The translations under genes were made by a program, and so were the position numbers. The notes beneath the pieces are model-generated. The model was given only the letters and a program-made list of their open reading frames with translations. It ran no database searches and was not told the origin of the DNA. 64,000 nucleotides of DNA from Sphaerosporella brunnea (lineage: Eukaryota; Ascomycota; Pezizomycetes; Pezizales; Pyronemataceae), in assembly GCA_008704415.1 (NCBI GenBank), contig VXIS01000215.1, forward strand, positions 20,316-84,315. Direction: 5' to 3'. The first letter of the stretch is position 1; each line of letters opens with the position of its first letter. This document shows positions 30,320-41,273 of the stretch, one piece after another.

Positions 30320-31780
30320 CGGGCCTGCGCTGTAGAATCCCTATCATGACGTCAGTCCGCGACTTGTATATGATACGTATCAAACAATCACCTATTGTAG
30401 GCTACCGTACGCTACCGTAGCGGATTGAAACTTGTCCATCCCTATCCAGACAGTGAGTGACAGATGATGATCGACAACTCGCAGTCATCTTACAGATTCA
30501 AGCGCGGTCAAGTGTCGTTATACCGTCCCTGTCAGCATTTCGCACAGATAGAAGGACAGTAGTGCTACCTTAGGTGCTCAAGCGGTGGCCTCTATGGGCT
30601 GCATGATTAGTTTGACCTGCGAATCGTCACTCTGCGGTCGCTACACCGCCGACGAGCGCACCGCCATTGTTACCTTCGGTGTTTGGTCGCGCGGACTGGA
30701 AATTATTGCCTCTTTGTCTTCCTTCCGCGCTTTGTTTACGGCCGTTTGATCGATGGATCAGGTCGATGGATCAGGTGCTGAGTTGTAGAATACGCAGGAG
30801 CCAACCCCACTGTTTCGCTAGCGATCACGCCTTCTCCTGATTGTACGGGATACGTCAAAATGGGAAGGCGGCTTGTATGCCCAGCGAGAACAGAGTACTG
30901 TCAATGCAGCAGGTGCCATGAGCGCACCAGCTGCGGTCATAAATAACTTCGTCCGTTTGGCTTTGCACTCTGGGCTGCTCCTAAAGCCAACCTCCACCGC
31001 GAAAAGGCTTTTGATCCGTGGAAAAATATCGCCTCATGCAATCCTGCAAACACGCTTTTTGCCATTGGCGCCGCTTCCGATCACGCATTTGCATAACAAA
31101 TCTGCCGTGTCGGCGAACAACGGCTCAGTTGGAGATAGAGACCCAACACCACAGGCGGATGGATATTAATCTCTACTCAAAACTTCCAAATATATACCAT
31201 CCACCCTCTAAGTCTCAACACGCAAACGACTACCGATTCCCGACTCGAGATCACACCCACCGGATCGCAGGGGCAAGGACTCACTCTTCTTGCACTGCCT
31301 TCTAGGCTGTGGACCGTCAATTCGCTGAAGCTGGCACCGCAAGATATGACACAACCAAACCAAGCCCTTGTTCTCATTTCAGCATCGGAAACAGCCGTCT
31401 TCACGGCAAGTGACGCGTCGCATAATGAAGGTGCGGGTGAGCGAGCAGCCTTACACAGTGCTGCTCGCCGCATCGCATCTGACTAGCTATGCCACACAGC
31501 GTGCTTAGATGCCCGAATCTACCTGGTTCCAACAAACCAAACCGTCGGCTCAACAACCGCCATAGAAAAGACGAACAGGCACGCGCGCGCAGGTGAGCTG
31601 CAAAAATCCAGTTCAGCTCGGACTGTCCTACTTGCTGCTCGAGAAAAGTACGAGTCGGATTAAGGCAGGGAAACTATCCAAGTGAGTTACGTCCGCGGGC
31701 AACCATAAATAGTGACGACTCATGGCTGTAGTAGATTCGTTGATCGGGGGGCTGCGCGATCACGTGTCCATCACTGCCGT
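30320..31780. other. Region without a supported gene
   Basis: No motif in any frame. The CTACCGTA repeat pair near 30403-30420 and the GATCGATGGATCAGGTCGAT palindromic stretch near 30749-30775 are simple duplications. Confidence 0.35.
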
Positions 31781-31930
31781 CACTCGATCATTTTTCTCAC
31801 TCGATCATCGTTCTCACTCGATCATCGTTCTCACTCGATCATCGTTCTCACTCGATCACCGTTCTCACTCGATCACCGTTCTCACTCGATCACCGTTCTC
31901 ACTCGATCACCGTTCTCACTCGATCACCGT
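31781..31930 (+). repeat. 17-bp tandem repeat, nine copies
   Basis: CACTCGATCA-CGTTCT repeats every 17 bp from 31781 to 31930. The first copies carry ATC and the later ones ACC at the variable position, showing stepwise expansion. The 51-bp codon register produces a spurious repetitive open frame. Confidence 0.9.
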
Positions 31931-32586
31931 CCGGCGTCATTTTCTCTGCTGCCCTGGTTCCTACCACGAGCAGCTACGCTATTGGAATCATTGACTGTGG
32001 CCCTGCTCGGTTAGGCCATGGTGCTGCTTCATTCAAGGTTGAACCTTCACTTGGGCTTTCTCGGCCCGCCAGCCGATGTTTACCAGTATGATAGACAACA
32101 TCGACGTTCGGGTCAGATTTCTAGTGCGGTTCGTCTTTTGTGGTGTAGTTATGACCAGTTTCCGCGATCTGCAGGCAGAGAAGATATCTACCATTGAAAA
32201 AATATATTGGATTTCTCGAAAGTTGTGGAAGCTCCTTCTCCAAGAAAGATAATAAATCCAAGTCCATCCGCCCAGAACAGACAAGACAGAGCAAGCAAAT
32301 CCATGAACAATCGTCACGTTTTAGCGACAAGACCGTCATCCTGACCAGACAAAATACATAAAAAAGAAAGAAAAGGCCTCAAGCCGTTCCCACGAACGTC
32401 TCCCCCGACGGTGGCTCAGCAAACCAACCCCGATCATTCAATGACTATCCCATATGCGCCGTGTTCAACGTCTCCTGCTACTTAGCTGGTGCAGCCCTGT
32501 CATCCCACTCCTCGGCGATCATTGCGGCAATCGCACCGCCGCTGACCGGTCGGCTGGGTCAATGTCCAGCGGGGCATCGATAACCA
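31931..32586. other. Region without a supported gene
   Basis: Only short frames. A poly-A run at 32588-32606 lies at the edge of the next open frame. Confidence 0.35.
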
Positions 32587-33381
32587 TCAAAAGAAAAAAA
32601 AAAAAAAGACAGCTTTCGAGAGAGTGGATCCTCCGCAAACTGGTTGGTTCGTTACTTTGTAGTCCGACGTCGGTCGTCGATGTTTGTAATCCTCCTCTTC
32701 CAATGCTTCCGCCGCTTCAACTCGTAAATATGCCGATGGCAGATGGATTACCTCAATGCGACTTCGGTGTCGCCTGATCACCCCAAGGCGTTCGACGTCT
32801 CGCATCCGTGGGATTGTATTATAGCCTGGCATAGAAGACGGCATCCGGTAGCAGGCGGGGTTCAAAGCGTCACGAGTTTGGATGTCTTGCCCTTCCGCCG
32901 GGATCTCAGCCATCCTGTTGACATGTTGTCTTTTGGCGTTCTCAAGCACAGGAGAGTCATTTGCCGAACCGAGAGACTTAAAATAAGTAGAGACTGCAGC
33001 CGGCGAAAACATTCCAGGTGATCGCCCCATTTGAAATCTGTACATGCCAGCCGAAATGTGAGTCAGAATGTCCCACCACTCACGCCGTGAACGTTGCGAT
33101 ATAGTAGTTTGGCATTGAGTGTTATTTCCTTCCCAAAATCTGAGATCCGAATCATACCGAGTGATATGCAGTGAATCAGAGCAAACGACGCTGATCTTAT
33201 ATTCCGCGCTGTCTTGAATTGGCCACCGCACCGATAAATACTTTACCGCATACGCAAACAGGGGAAAGAATGACACCCGTGGTGTCTCGTGATTCTTCGA
33301 AAATCCGAACGATGAAAAAACCATCCATGATAAGATATTGGCAACCTCCACCACACGCAAAGGACCGACGAGAAACCCCAT
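32587..33381 (-). CDS. Long open frame, unrecognised protein
   Basis: 264 residues from ATG at 33381, without a stop until a poly-Phe run encoded by a long T tract. Hydrophobic and charged residues alternate naturally (VVEVANILSWMVFSSFGFSK; RREWWDILTHISAGMYRFQM). Neither strand offers a competing frame of similar quality over its whole length. I recognise no domain. The segment FFPLFAYAVKYLSVRW loosely recalls sequence that follows NACHT domains in fungal ankyrin proteins, but this is too weak to use. It may be one exon of a larger gene. Confidence 0.35.
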   Translation of the reverse strand: MGFLVGPLRVVEVANILSWMVFSSFGFSKNHETPRVSFFPLFAYAVKYLSVRWPIQDSAEYKISVVCSDSLHITRYDSDLRFWEGNNTQCQTTISQRSRREWWDILTHISAGMYRFQMGRSPGMFSPAAVSTYFKSLGSANDSPVLENAKRQHVNRMAEIPAEGQDIQTRDALNPACYRMPSSMPGYNTIPRMRDVERLGVIRRHRSRIEVIHLPSAYLRVEAAEALEEEDYKHRRPTSDYKVTNQPVCGGSTLSKAVFFFFFF

Positions 33382-34390
33382 TTGACTACGTCTACGGCTT
33401 CACGCAAGGATTCTCCCTGAGGCGATCCGCCACTCACATCCGTTGTGCGCTGTCCGTTCCCGTGGACGGCTTTGACCGAAACGTAGCTATTTGGCAGGCT
33501 CTAGGACGTTCCTATTCTCCGCAGTACACTGGCAAGCACGGGTCATCCGTTTTGCGGCTGGGAGATGTGTCCGGAGCCATGCGCTCGGGGACACGATTGA
33601 CGGCATCACCCTCACAGCCGAAGCCAGGGCTGCCGTGTTACTGATGGCGATCAGACCCTCGAATGTAGACAGGATACACTTCCTTCTTCAACCCCGACTG
33701 CGCCCGGGACTTTTCGGGGATCGGGGCGGCCTTTGGAACCAATATCTGACAAGCATCATCGTCGGCAACGACCTTTCTAATTGGGGAGAGTTTGCAATGC
33801 CCCCTACCCTCTCCCGCCGGGGAAACGCTGTCCTTATTTCCGCCCGAGCACACCGGGGTCAACCTTCCTCATCCAGAGCATGGGGTGCCTCCCTGATTCC
33901 TGGCGATCTGCAAGTGTCGGCCGCCGCCGCGAGAGCACAACCGCAGGCTTATATCACAGCTGCTCGCAGGCGGCGCAAATCCCACCGCAGTGTACCCACG
34001 GAGATATTCCTTGCTAACGACGCCCACGCTTCTGGCAGTCCGGGGCGACTTCCCCCTCCGAGCGTTTGCATCCTGGGCGGACTGTTGCCGGAATTATCAA
34101 CGATGAGATCCCACTACCGCCACTACTCGAAGCAGCTGCCCGCCGCAAGGTTTCCACGCTGCTGAGCATATATACACCCAAGGATATCCGAGTCATCGTT
34201 GATGGGCTCTAAAACACGAATCCTGCTGTCTGCACCGCCTGCAACGTCGGTACTGATTTCCTCCAAGAGGCGGGAGTGCTCCGTGATGCAGCTGTCCGGG
34301 AAGGCTGTCTGAGACATTGTTACGCTCAAATATGATGACGGATGGCATCTTATCTGCTCGAAACCGGTCCAGCGCAACTCCCACGATGCA
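33382..34390. other. Region without a supported gene
   Basis: A 224-residue plus-strand frame (33491-34165) is open but has no domain or plausible context. It may hold an exon, but support is lacking. Confidence 0.3.
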
Positions 34391-35276
34391 ATGTCAGGCT
34401 ACATTCGCAGGCCGTTCAAAGTCAGTTTGAAAAGGAAACCCGACAGCGACATCGATGAAGATTTGCCTACAGCGAATCATGCTGGCGAGGAGCCCCAGGC
34501 TGAGGTCAAACACGTGGATGTGGAGGCTGAGCTGGTCACGCAAGCCAACAGCTTCGACGATTTGCCCGCTTCAATCGGACGCGTCTCACAGCACGAGCTA
34601 TGCAACCCCACATCTTGGCACCCCGACAGCGTAAAAGCCAACCTGCCGTTGCCCGAGGACCCATGGTCTGTGCGGGCCTACCTGACCGACGCACTGGTCT
34701 ACGTGCTGGCAGAGGTGCTGGCGCATAAGTTTGGATGCACGCAGCTGCGCCAATGCCTCTGTGTACGAAGCTGCGGCACAGACCAACACCAAAGATATGC
34801 CGGGTGTGTTCTCCGAAAATGCCCCCACGGCTACGGCTGCGCCTGCCCGGCACACTGCTGTTCCGCAGGCGACCACCCAGTCCTCCACCACCGCCGTAAC
34901 GTCGAACGCAAGCGGCACCCAAGACGCCGCCACTACCATCCGAACACGTCGCATCAAGACCCCCGCAGCGCTCGCCCCCGCTGCAGGCGGGATCAAAAAG
35001 CGATCCAACGTAACTCGCAAACCCTCCGCTCAAATGAGGGAAATCTGGAAGGCGAGGATCAACGGCTGGTTCCAGGACGCGGTTCGAAGAATGGACGAGC
35101 AGGTGGAAAAGTCGGACCAGATAATGGACGAGATTCCGAAAACTGACGAGCAAATGGAAGACTCGGATCAGTCGATGGACGAGGAAATGGAAGAGGCAGA
35201 TCAGATGGACGAGGAAATGGAAGACGCAGATCAGATGTTCTCTTCATCCGCTGAGGATATGGATATCTGCGATTGA
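34391..35276 (+). CDS. Acidic-tailed basic protein sharing a motif with the AT-hook protein; two exons
   Basis: Exon 1 from ATG at 34391 (MSGYIRRPFKVSLKRKPDSD) to 34630. The intron is predicted at 34631-34712: donor GTAAAA, branch-like CTGAC at about 34682, acceptor CAG. It is 82 bp and joins the frames without a shift. Exon 2 runs to 35276 and gives about 268 residues. Exon 2 contains a Thr/Ala-rich stretch, then TRRIKTPAALAPAAGGIKKR. This closely parallels SRRTKAPDALAPAFGGVKKR before an AT-hook in the 27.6-29.4 kb gene, but here the hook itself is replaced (SNVTRKPSAQ). The C-terminus is a run of about 10-residue acidic repeats (MDEEMEEADQ). A nuclear or chromatin role is possible. The frame of exon 1 also continues past the donor, so the intron is a prediction. 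Confidence 0.55.
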
Positions 35277-35310
35277 GTTCTGAGCTACGGCAACGGCGCG
35301 GATTGGTGAT

Positions 35311-35730
35311 CAGTGTTCTCAGTCGGCAGCCGAAACAGCCGGGCGGGCTTGGCCGGCTGCTTTAAGCAGCCAGCCCGACGGGCTTTGTGCATCAGCCCAA
35401 ACGACCCAGCCTGCTGTCGGGCCAGCGGCCAGGGCTTCGAGTGATCGCCGGTGAAGACCGGCTACTGCGAGCGGCGGGGTTCAATCGGCACCGATAAACT
35501 TATCAGGATCTGTGATGTTATAGTAAAATCCTATCTAGCGATTCCCTCCTAGTCGTCATTTTCCACGGCGAACATCTTTATGCACTTTTCATTTCATAGC
35601 AGTAGTTGATATCATGGTGGTCGTATTTGTCGTCATTGTGGTCTCCGTCGCGGGCCGCAGCCCAAACAGCCAGCCCAGGATTTTCGCAGCATAAACAGCC
35701 AGCCGGGCTGGCTGGCTGTTGAGAACACTG
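35311..35730 (+). mobile_element. Complete hAT-type MITE with 8-bp target duplication
   Basis: 420 bp beginning CAGTGTTCTCA and ending TGAGAACACTG. Both ends are flanked by TTGGTGAT (35303-35310 and 35731-35738). Subterminal CAGCCAGCCCG/CGGGCTGGCTG repeats are typical of non-autonomous hATs. It has no coding capacity and is a different family from the MITE at 5010, sharing only the CAGTG start. Confidence 0.88.
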
Positions 35731-35869
35731 TTGGTGATGGTGTTGGTTTGGTTTTTTTCCTGTTGTCTACTCTTCGCGGCGTCTTGGTTTTTGATCGTCA
35801 GCAAGTTTTTTTCTCCTGCGGTTAATGGTTTCTCGAGCACTGCTTTGGTCCGGACGTGATGCCAGTTTG

Positions 35870-36215
35870 TTTGTTTAATCATATTGTTTTTGGGCGCTTG
35901 CGGCATGGCATATGTAGAGACAGAGACAATGCTACCCCTAGGCTCAAGAGCCCTACTGTGGGGCCTGCGCCTCCAAAGGAAAAGTAATCAAGCAATCCGC
36001 ACCAAGCAGGTATGGGCATCAAGCAAGGTCATAAATGGACAAAAGGAAAGAAAAATACAAGGTCAAAAACGATTTAAGCGTTTACAGGCCACATCCCAAC
36101 TTGTGCATTGCTTAGGAATGCCTTCACCGCTTCCGTACAACGTTCATTGGACAACAGGCCCTTACTGGAGGTATTCGTCCTCCTTCTCTTGTGCCTCCGT
36201 TTGGTGGCCACCGCA
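35870..36215 (-). mobile_element. Second LINE 3-prime fragment
   Basis: The minus strand encodes the last 58 residues of the same ORF2 type as at 25.7 kb (WRKEQAMSWKEVAVATKR, then LLSNERCTEAVKAFLSNAQV). The 3-prime region downstream has the shared CCTAGGCTCAAGAGCCCTAC and CTCCAAAGGAAAAG blocks. Truncated within ORF2, so a dead insertion. Confidence 0.75.
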
Positions 36216-36369
36216 ACTTCCTTCCATGACATTGCTTGCTCCTTCCGCCAGCAATCCCCCCTTGCATACCGTACCCGAGTTTCGGCTGCCCGCCGCCGCG
36301 TCCTCCGGCCTTGAAAACAAAATCGATAGCCCGTCAATCTATCAAAAGCGCTATCCAATCAATTGGTGA

Positions 36370-39300
36370 CGTTACCTGACGAGACACTGCCTGAATCTGG
36401 CATTGAAGCAGGCGGGCCGCAACGCGGTGTACGTCAGCTACGATGCCTGCCTATGGCGTCTTCAAAAGATACAAAGTATACCTTACATCTACTGAGGTAC
36501 AGAGAATCCTCAAGTACCGGGAAGTTGGGAGATGTAGTGTATATTCTATATTCCATCAAACCGCGTGCGTGGGCGCATGGGACCATCCGCATGCGGGATG
36601 CACGGTCAAAGGTCATGTCCCTTCTTCTCCTGCGCCTGCTCTTCAACACACTCCCTCCACCGATGCTCCCTCTTCTGCACTCCTCCTTCTAGCAACATTT
36701 CACCTCTCAACTCTTTACAAACACGCGCCACAATAGGTGTAAATCATATCATCCAGGTGAAGAACCAATACGAGCGAGTCAGCCTTACGAAGGCAACTTT
36801 CATAGCCATCGCGGCGGAATCGTTGACCATCACGGTTCCCGGTCACGATCCCGCCGGCAACCCTCCTGTTGAAAGCAGGCCCCGTTCCCGCCGTCACCGT
36901 CACCGCCTACCGAAGCGGGCTTTGAGGATAGCACAGTCGGTGGTGGTGACGCGATCTTTTCAGAAATGAAGGAAGAGACAGCGACAGCGTGACAGAGGGT
37001 GAAGGCAGGGCGCCGGCGGAGTCGAACAAACGGCAGTATTGCGCTCTTGCAGCAACATTACAAAGTCCCAGAGGCACACTCACCTGAAGCGGGAATTCCT
37101 GAGCGTGCATGTTAGCCGGAAGGGCGGGTGTGCAGGGAAACGGAAAGTCTGCGCAAGTTACCGCTGCTAGTGGGTCATTACTCTTGAGGAGCCGACCTTT
37201 TACGGAGATCGGGACGGCATTCATTCCAATGGAAATTATTGATCGTTCAATACACTACCATTACGCAAGCCCTCAATCTGAGCTGCTGTTATCCGCCGCC
37301 TCTTTGACCTCCCACGGTGTACCGAGCTACTCGATTGAAAAGTGGCACTCAGGTGTGTATCATTGATAGGAACCGGACACCGACGACGACGCGAATTCAG
37401 ACCTGGACGGCTCAGAGACGGATGGAGATGACAAGGCGGGGACGAGAAGCAGCAGAGTTCTCGCGCACTCCGGCCGATGGAGAGGTGGTAGGCGCTGTTA
37501 CCGGGCGATTTCTATCGGTAGCACACTTGTCTGGTGACAGGTTGTTCTCAAGAGACAGCGACCAAGTGACAGTGACAAATAGGTTAGTTTTTGGCGTACG
37601 AACACCCCCCCAATGACCGGCGATGTACTATCCTCAAAGCTTGTACAGTATGTCCCATCAGACTCTCTACCATTACAAAGACCCAAACAACGGCCCCGCA
37701 CTGCTCCTCCTAGACCGGCGGGGCCAGGGGAGGATGCGCAGAAACCGCGTTGTTTGTGGTTTGTCCGGAGTCTTCGGCGGGCTGTTGCGCGTGCCCTTCC
37801 TGCTCGGTGCGTGCGCTGGATGGTCACAATCCGGATTCAGAAGTTGAAGCTGCGGGTCGGCGAGCTTGAGGGTTTGGCGAATGAGGATAGGTGTGCCGAG
37901 GAGTAGGGCGGAGGTGTTGGGTGTGTGTTTAAGTATTCAGTTCTTTTTTGTTTGTTTGTTTGTTTGTTTGTTCCTGCATCGAACGGGCAGTCGTTGCCAT
38001 TTTCGGATAATGTCGAGTTTCCCAATGTCCAAGTGCTTTGTCATCGTGTAGCAACCGACGTGTTTCTGGCCTTAGGTGGGAGCAAGATGGCTGCACAGTC
38101 CGGTGTTCTTTGTATTTGAATGCCTGAACTGAGCGCGTAGGAATCATGGTGGATCTCAGGATCCTAGATACAGCCTATATAAGGAAAACAAAGCGAGTAG
38201 CACCAGCCTGAACAAGGAATGAAAGCGCTAGGAGACAACAGAATATATGATATGAAGAATCATGCCAGTGACAAGAGTGGCATTGAGGCAAATAATTTTT
38301 GGAATAGATGACAGTCTGATAGGAGAACAAACAGGAAGGTAGTGTGGTGTGCCAAAGGCGAGTGATGCCGCATGAATCGCCGCGGAAACAGTTGATCACC
38401 CAGCAGGGTCGATGAGGTAGCTTGCTGGTACGCAATATAAATTTCGGTAAACTAACCCTCTAGATTCCAGCGCTTGAGAGTGGTATAAAACTCGGCTTGA
38501 TGCGCCGGCCTCAACATCAAGAAGCTCGGCATCCACTGCAAAAACCCAGAGGCAACTCGTAGCCAGTACGCCAAATACCGTAGCCGTCAAAGTCCCGTGT
38601 GGGGACTTGCAGACAACGCGCTTATATTTGGGAGGAAACAACAACTTTCACACAACGGTCAAGCTTCTTCACAATTGCCGACCCTGTTCCTTCGGAGTGT
38701 TCATTTGCCACTAGAAACCTCATTCGTGATTTAAAAAAAAAAGGAATTGCTTTACAAGAGAGCGAGGTGACAAGCTATCCTACATCTAGGTAAATATATG
38801 CATTCTGGAACGCTCCTTCCGCCACCCACGCAGCTGGGGCCAAGTCTGAGAAAAACAATTGGTAGGGATTGAAGCGGAGTTGATGGAACTGGAAGACGAG
38901 TTTGCGGAGATGGTATTGGGTTCAGTTTAGGAAGGCAGCGGCGGTGCCCAAACTCTGATTGAGCCTGAGCAAGGTCCAATTTGCTATCCCGGGGTCCGAT
39001 GATATTCTATATGAGCAAAGTGCCACAATGCCAACCGATTTCCTAGCGTGGGTTAATATGCCACCGAGGCGTTTTATCCCATGCAGCGGTATACAACTCA
39101 CCACGACACCACAAAAAATAACCGAAAATATTTCCCCAAACATCGGAAAAAAATCCCCGAGCTGGAGAGGGTTAGATCCACGGCTAGGACCTGAGTTAGT
39201 GCACTGGTGGGGGGGGCTACGGGTTCGGAATACGTGGTGAGGATTGGTGATCAATGTGGTCAGTTTAGATTACATTTACGATAAAATTGTGAAAAGCCCG

Positions 39301-39474
39301 GACTGCAGTACCTTTATTTGATGCGCTATTGGTGCGGTGATTGTGAGAACTCCAACGCATACCTTTGTTGAGTGTCAGGATGCAAGATTGATACAGCATT
39401 GAAATATATATAAATATATTCAGCTACGGATAACAGAGTTTTTTTTTTCCATTATATCAATAGCACGGCGTGGT

Positions 39475-39478
<4 letters not shown>
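36370..39478. other. 3-kb region without a supported gene
   Basis: Only short or mirrored frames. Contains a (GTTT)5 microsatellite at about 37950-37971. Several TATATA and CTATATT motifs occur but no adjoining coding sequence was recognised. Confidence 0.4.

Positions 39479-39505
<27 letters not shown>
39479..39505 (+). repeat. Poly-T tract
   Basis: A run of about 25 T, which could be the tail of a retroposed sequence in minus orientation. No flanking duplication was identified. Confidence 0.6.
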
Positions 39506-40098
39506 CGAACTCTCCAATTTGTGGTGTTTGTTTTTTGTGTTCGTTGTGGCTTTGGATCTTTTTGTTTCCACTTTGCGACTCTGACGCATAGAACCCCTCG
39601 GTGACATATTTGCCGCGCGTCATTGCTACCGACTGTGCTATCCTCAACGCCTGGTACAGCATCGACTGATCAATCATGGAAAGAGACCAGTTGTGGCCGT
39701 CACCGAGCCACCGTAGCTGAATCACCGGGGTGGCGTCGCAATCTTATCACTCTACCTTATTGAAGTGTAGATTCTATACTAGTACAGTATTCAAGGAAAG
39801 AACCGAGCCGAATTCCATTGGTCTATGGTCAATCAACAGCGGCCATGTGATTTGCCAATGCCTGTGTATCAAGCCAGCATCACGCAGCTTCGCGCGGCGG
39901 TCGTTGAGAGGAACAGTGTCTTCTAACCTCCCGCCTCCGCGGAGAAGGCGCCGGAATCGTTGCAGCAAACCGAAGCTCAATTACGTATTATGTATAACTA
40001 CGAGGAAAGAGAAACAAAGACAAGAGGCTGATATTGCAAATCATCTAAACCCCATTCACCCAACAGCAATGGCAAACGACGATTAAATTAACGACATC
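39506..40098. other. Region without a supported gene
   Basis: Likely includes the 3-prime untranslated region of the ankyrin gene next to 40098. No other feature seen. Confidence 0.35.
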
Positions 40099-41273
40099 TT
40101 ATTCCTCGACAGGCTCACGCTGAAACTCCTGAACCAAAGCCACCACCTCCTGTTGCCCGAACCTCCGCGCCATGTCCAGCGCCTCCTTACTAGCTCTATT
40201 AACGGACAACCACGTGCGCGCGATGCGCATCAAACGGATCCTCTGCTTGCCCCTGCTGCGCGCGAGAGTCTCTAGCATCTTGAGTTGAAAAAAGTGAGGA
40301 TCCCTGGGCAGCGGCTGGAGGGTGTAGCAAATCGCATCCACCTCCTTGAGACCGGTTCCATTCCAGTTGGAAGGGGTAGCCGCGATGTAGCAGAGCGCCA
40401 CTATCGCACCTTTCTTCGCCTGTTCGATCTCTTCCATCGGATATGAGAACTTCCGAACCTTCCCCCATATCCGCGTGAGGATGCGGGCGCCGGTCGCGGT
40501 GAAGGCAGGCTCGTGCATGAGGTAGACGAGGCACTGGACGGGGGTGAAGGCGGACTCGTTGTCGTTTTCGCACTTGTCGAGGAGCATCTGCGTGAGTTGC
40601 TCCGTTTCCAAGTGCTTAGCCATGTCGGACAGCAACAGACGGACCGTGCGTTCCTGGCCGTAGAGACAGGCCCATCTGAGCGGCGCAGCGGCGCATTTGA
40701 CCGTCCACTGCCAGTGTTTCAGCAACACGCGGAGGGCCTCGATGTTGCCTTGGGCCGCGGCCAGGCAGATAGCTCCGGTGCCGTTGTAGGAGGTTTTGCC
40801 GCACACGCTGACCCAGCCGATGAGGCGGCGGTCGACCTCGGCCCAGCCCATGCTTTCGTTGTCGCCGAGAGGTGGCAGAAGTGGCAGGATCGCACCCGAA
40901 TAGCTCGAAGTGGGTGGTTCGAAAGCGCGGGGCGGAAGAAGCGAAATGACATGACGGAAGTCCGCCATGGACAGCAGCAAGTAGGCCCACAGCAGGACAC
41001 TCTTGTCGGGGTCGATACCGGGTAAGTGCCGTTTGCGTTCCGGCCTGCCGAGCTCGCGGAAGTACTGGCTCGCGACGTCGGGGAAGTAGGCGCAGGCGAG
41101 AAACATGGTGATGTTTTCTTGGCCGGCCATCTGCGCGGCGCATTCCATGTGGATTTCCAGCGGCAGCGAGAGAAAGCGCGAAGGCCTGGTGCGCGCGCGT
41201 GTCAGAGAATCTATGAGCCACAGGCAATCCGTTGAACATACCGCCATTGGGCCCGCGCAGGTCGAGGCGGCAT
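40099..41273 (-). CDS. Ankyrin-repeat protein with F-box-like N-terminus; one intron
   Basis: The start is ATG at 41273. Exon 1 (41273-41242) encodes MPPRPARAQW. The intron at 41241-41186 is 56 bp with donor GTATGT, branch TCTCTGACAC and acceptor CAG. Exon 2 runs to the stop at 40099. Together they give 372 residues in a continuous frame, which a read-through ATG at 41247 would not. Residues about 12-50 (FLSLPLEIHMECAAQMAGQE) have the LP-x-E-I pattern of an F-box-like segment. Residues about 138-195 hold two ankyrin repeats (GAICLAAAQGNIEALRVLLK and APLRWACLYGQERTVRLLLS). A last degenerate repeat, SKEALDMARRFGQQEVVALV, lies near the C-terminus. Such fungal proteins mediate protein-protein contacts, and with an F-box could be SCF adaptors. 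No enzyme domain. Confidence 0.85.
41186..41241 (-). other. Spliceosomal intron of the ankyrin gene
   Basis: GTATGT...CTGAC...CAG, 56 bp, on the minus strand. Its removal creates the CGG codon (CG from exon 1, G from exon 2). It is the clearest splice-signal set in the window and supports a fungal origin. Confidence 0.8.

Noticed and set aside
29676..30383. 235-residue minus-strand frame
   Set aside because: Antisense to the BED zinc-finger relic, whose Cys/His spacing is specific.
33491..34165. 224-residue plus-strand frame as a gene
   Set aside because: No domain, no splice or start support, and competing frames on the other strand; left as unassigned.
40513..41239. Long alternative frames on both strands inside the ankyrin gene
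   Set aside because: GC-rich shadow frames; only one frame contains ankyrin repeats and fits the intron.
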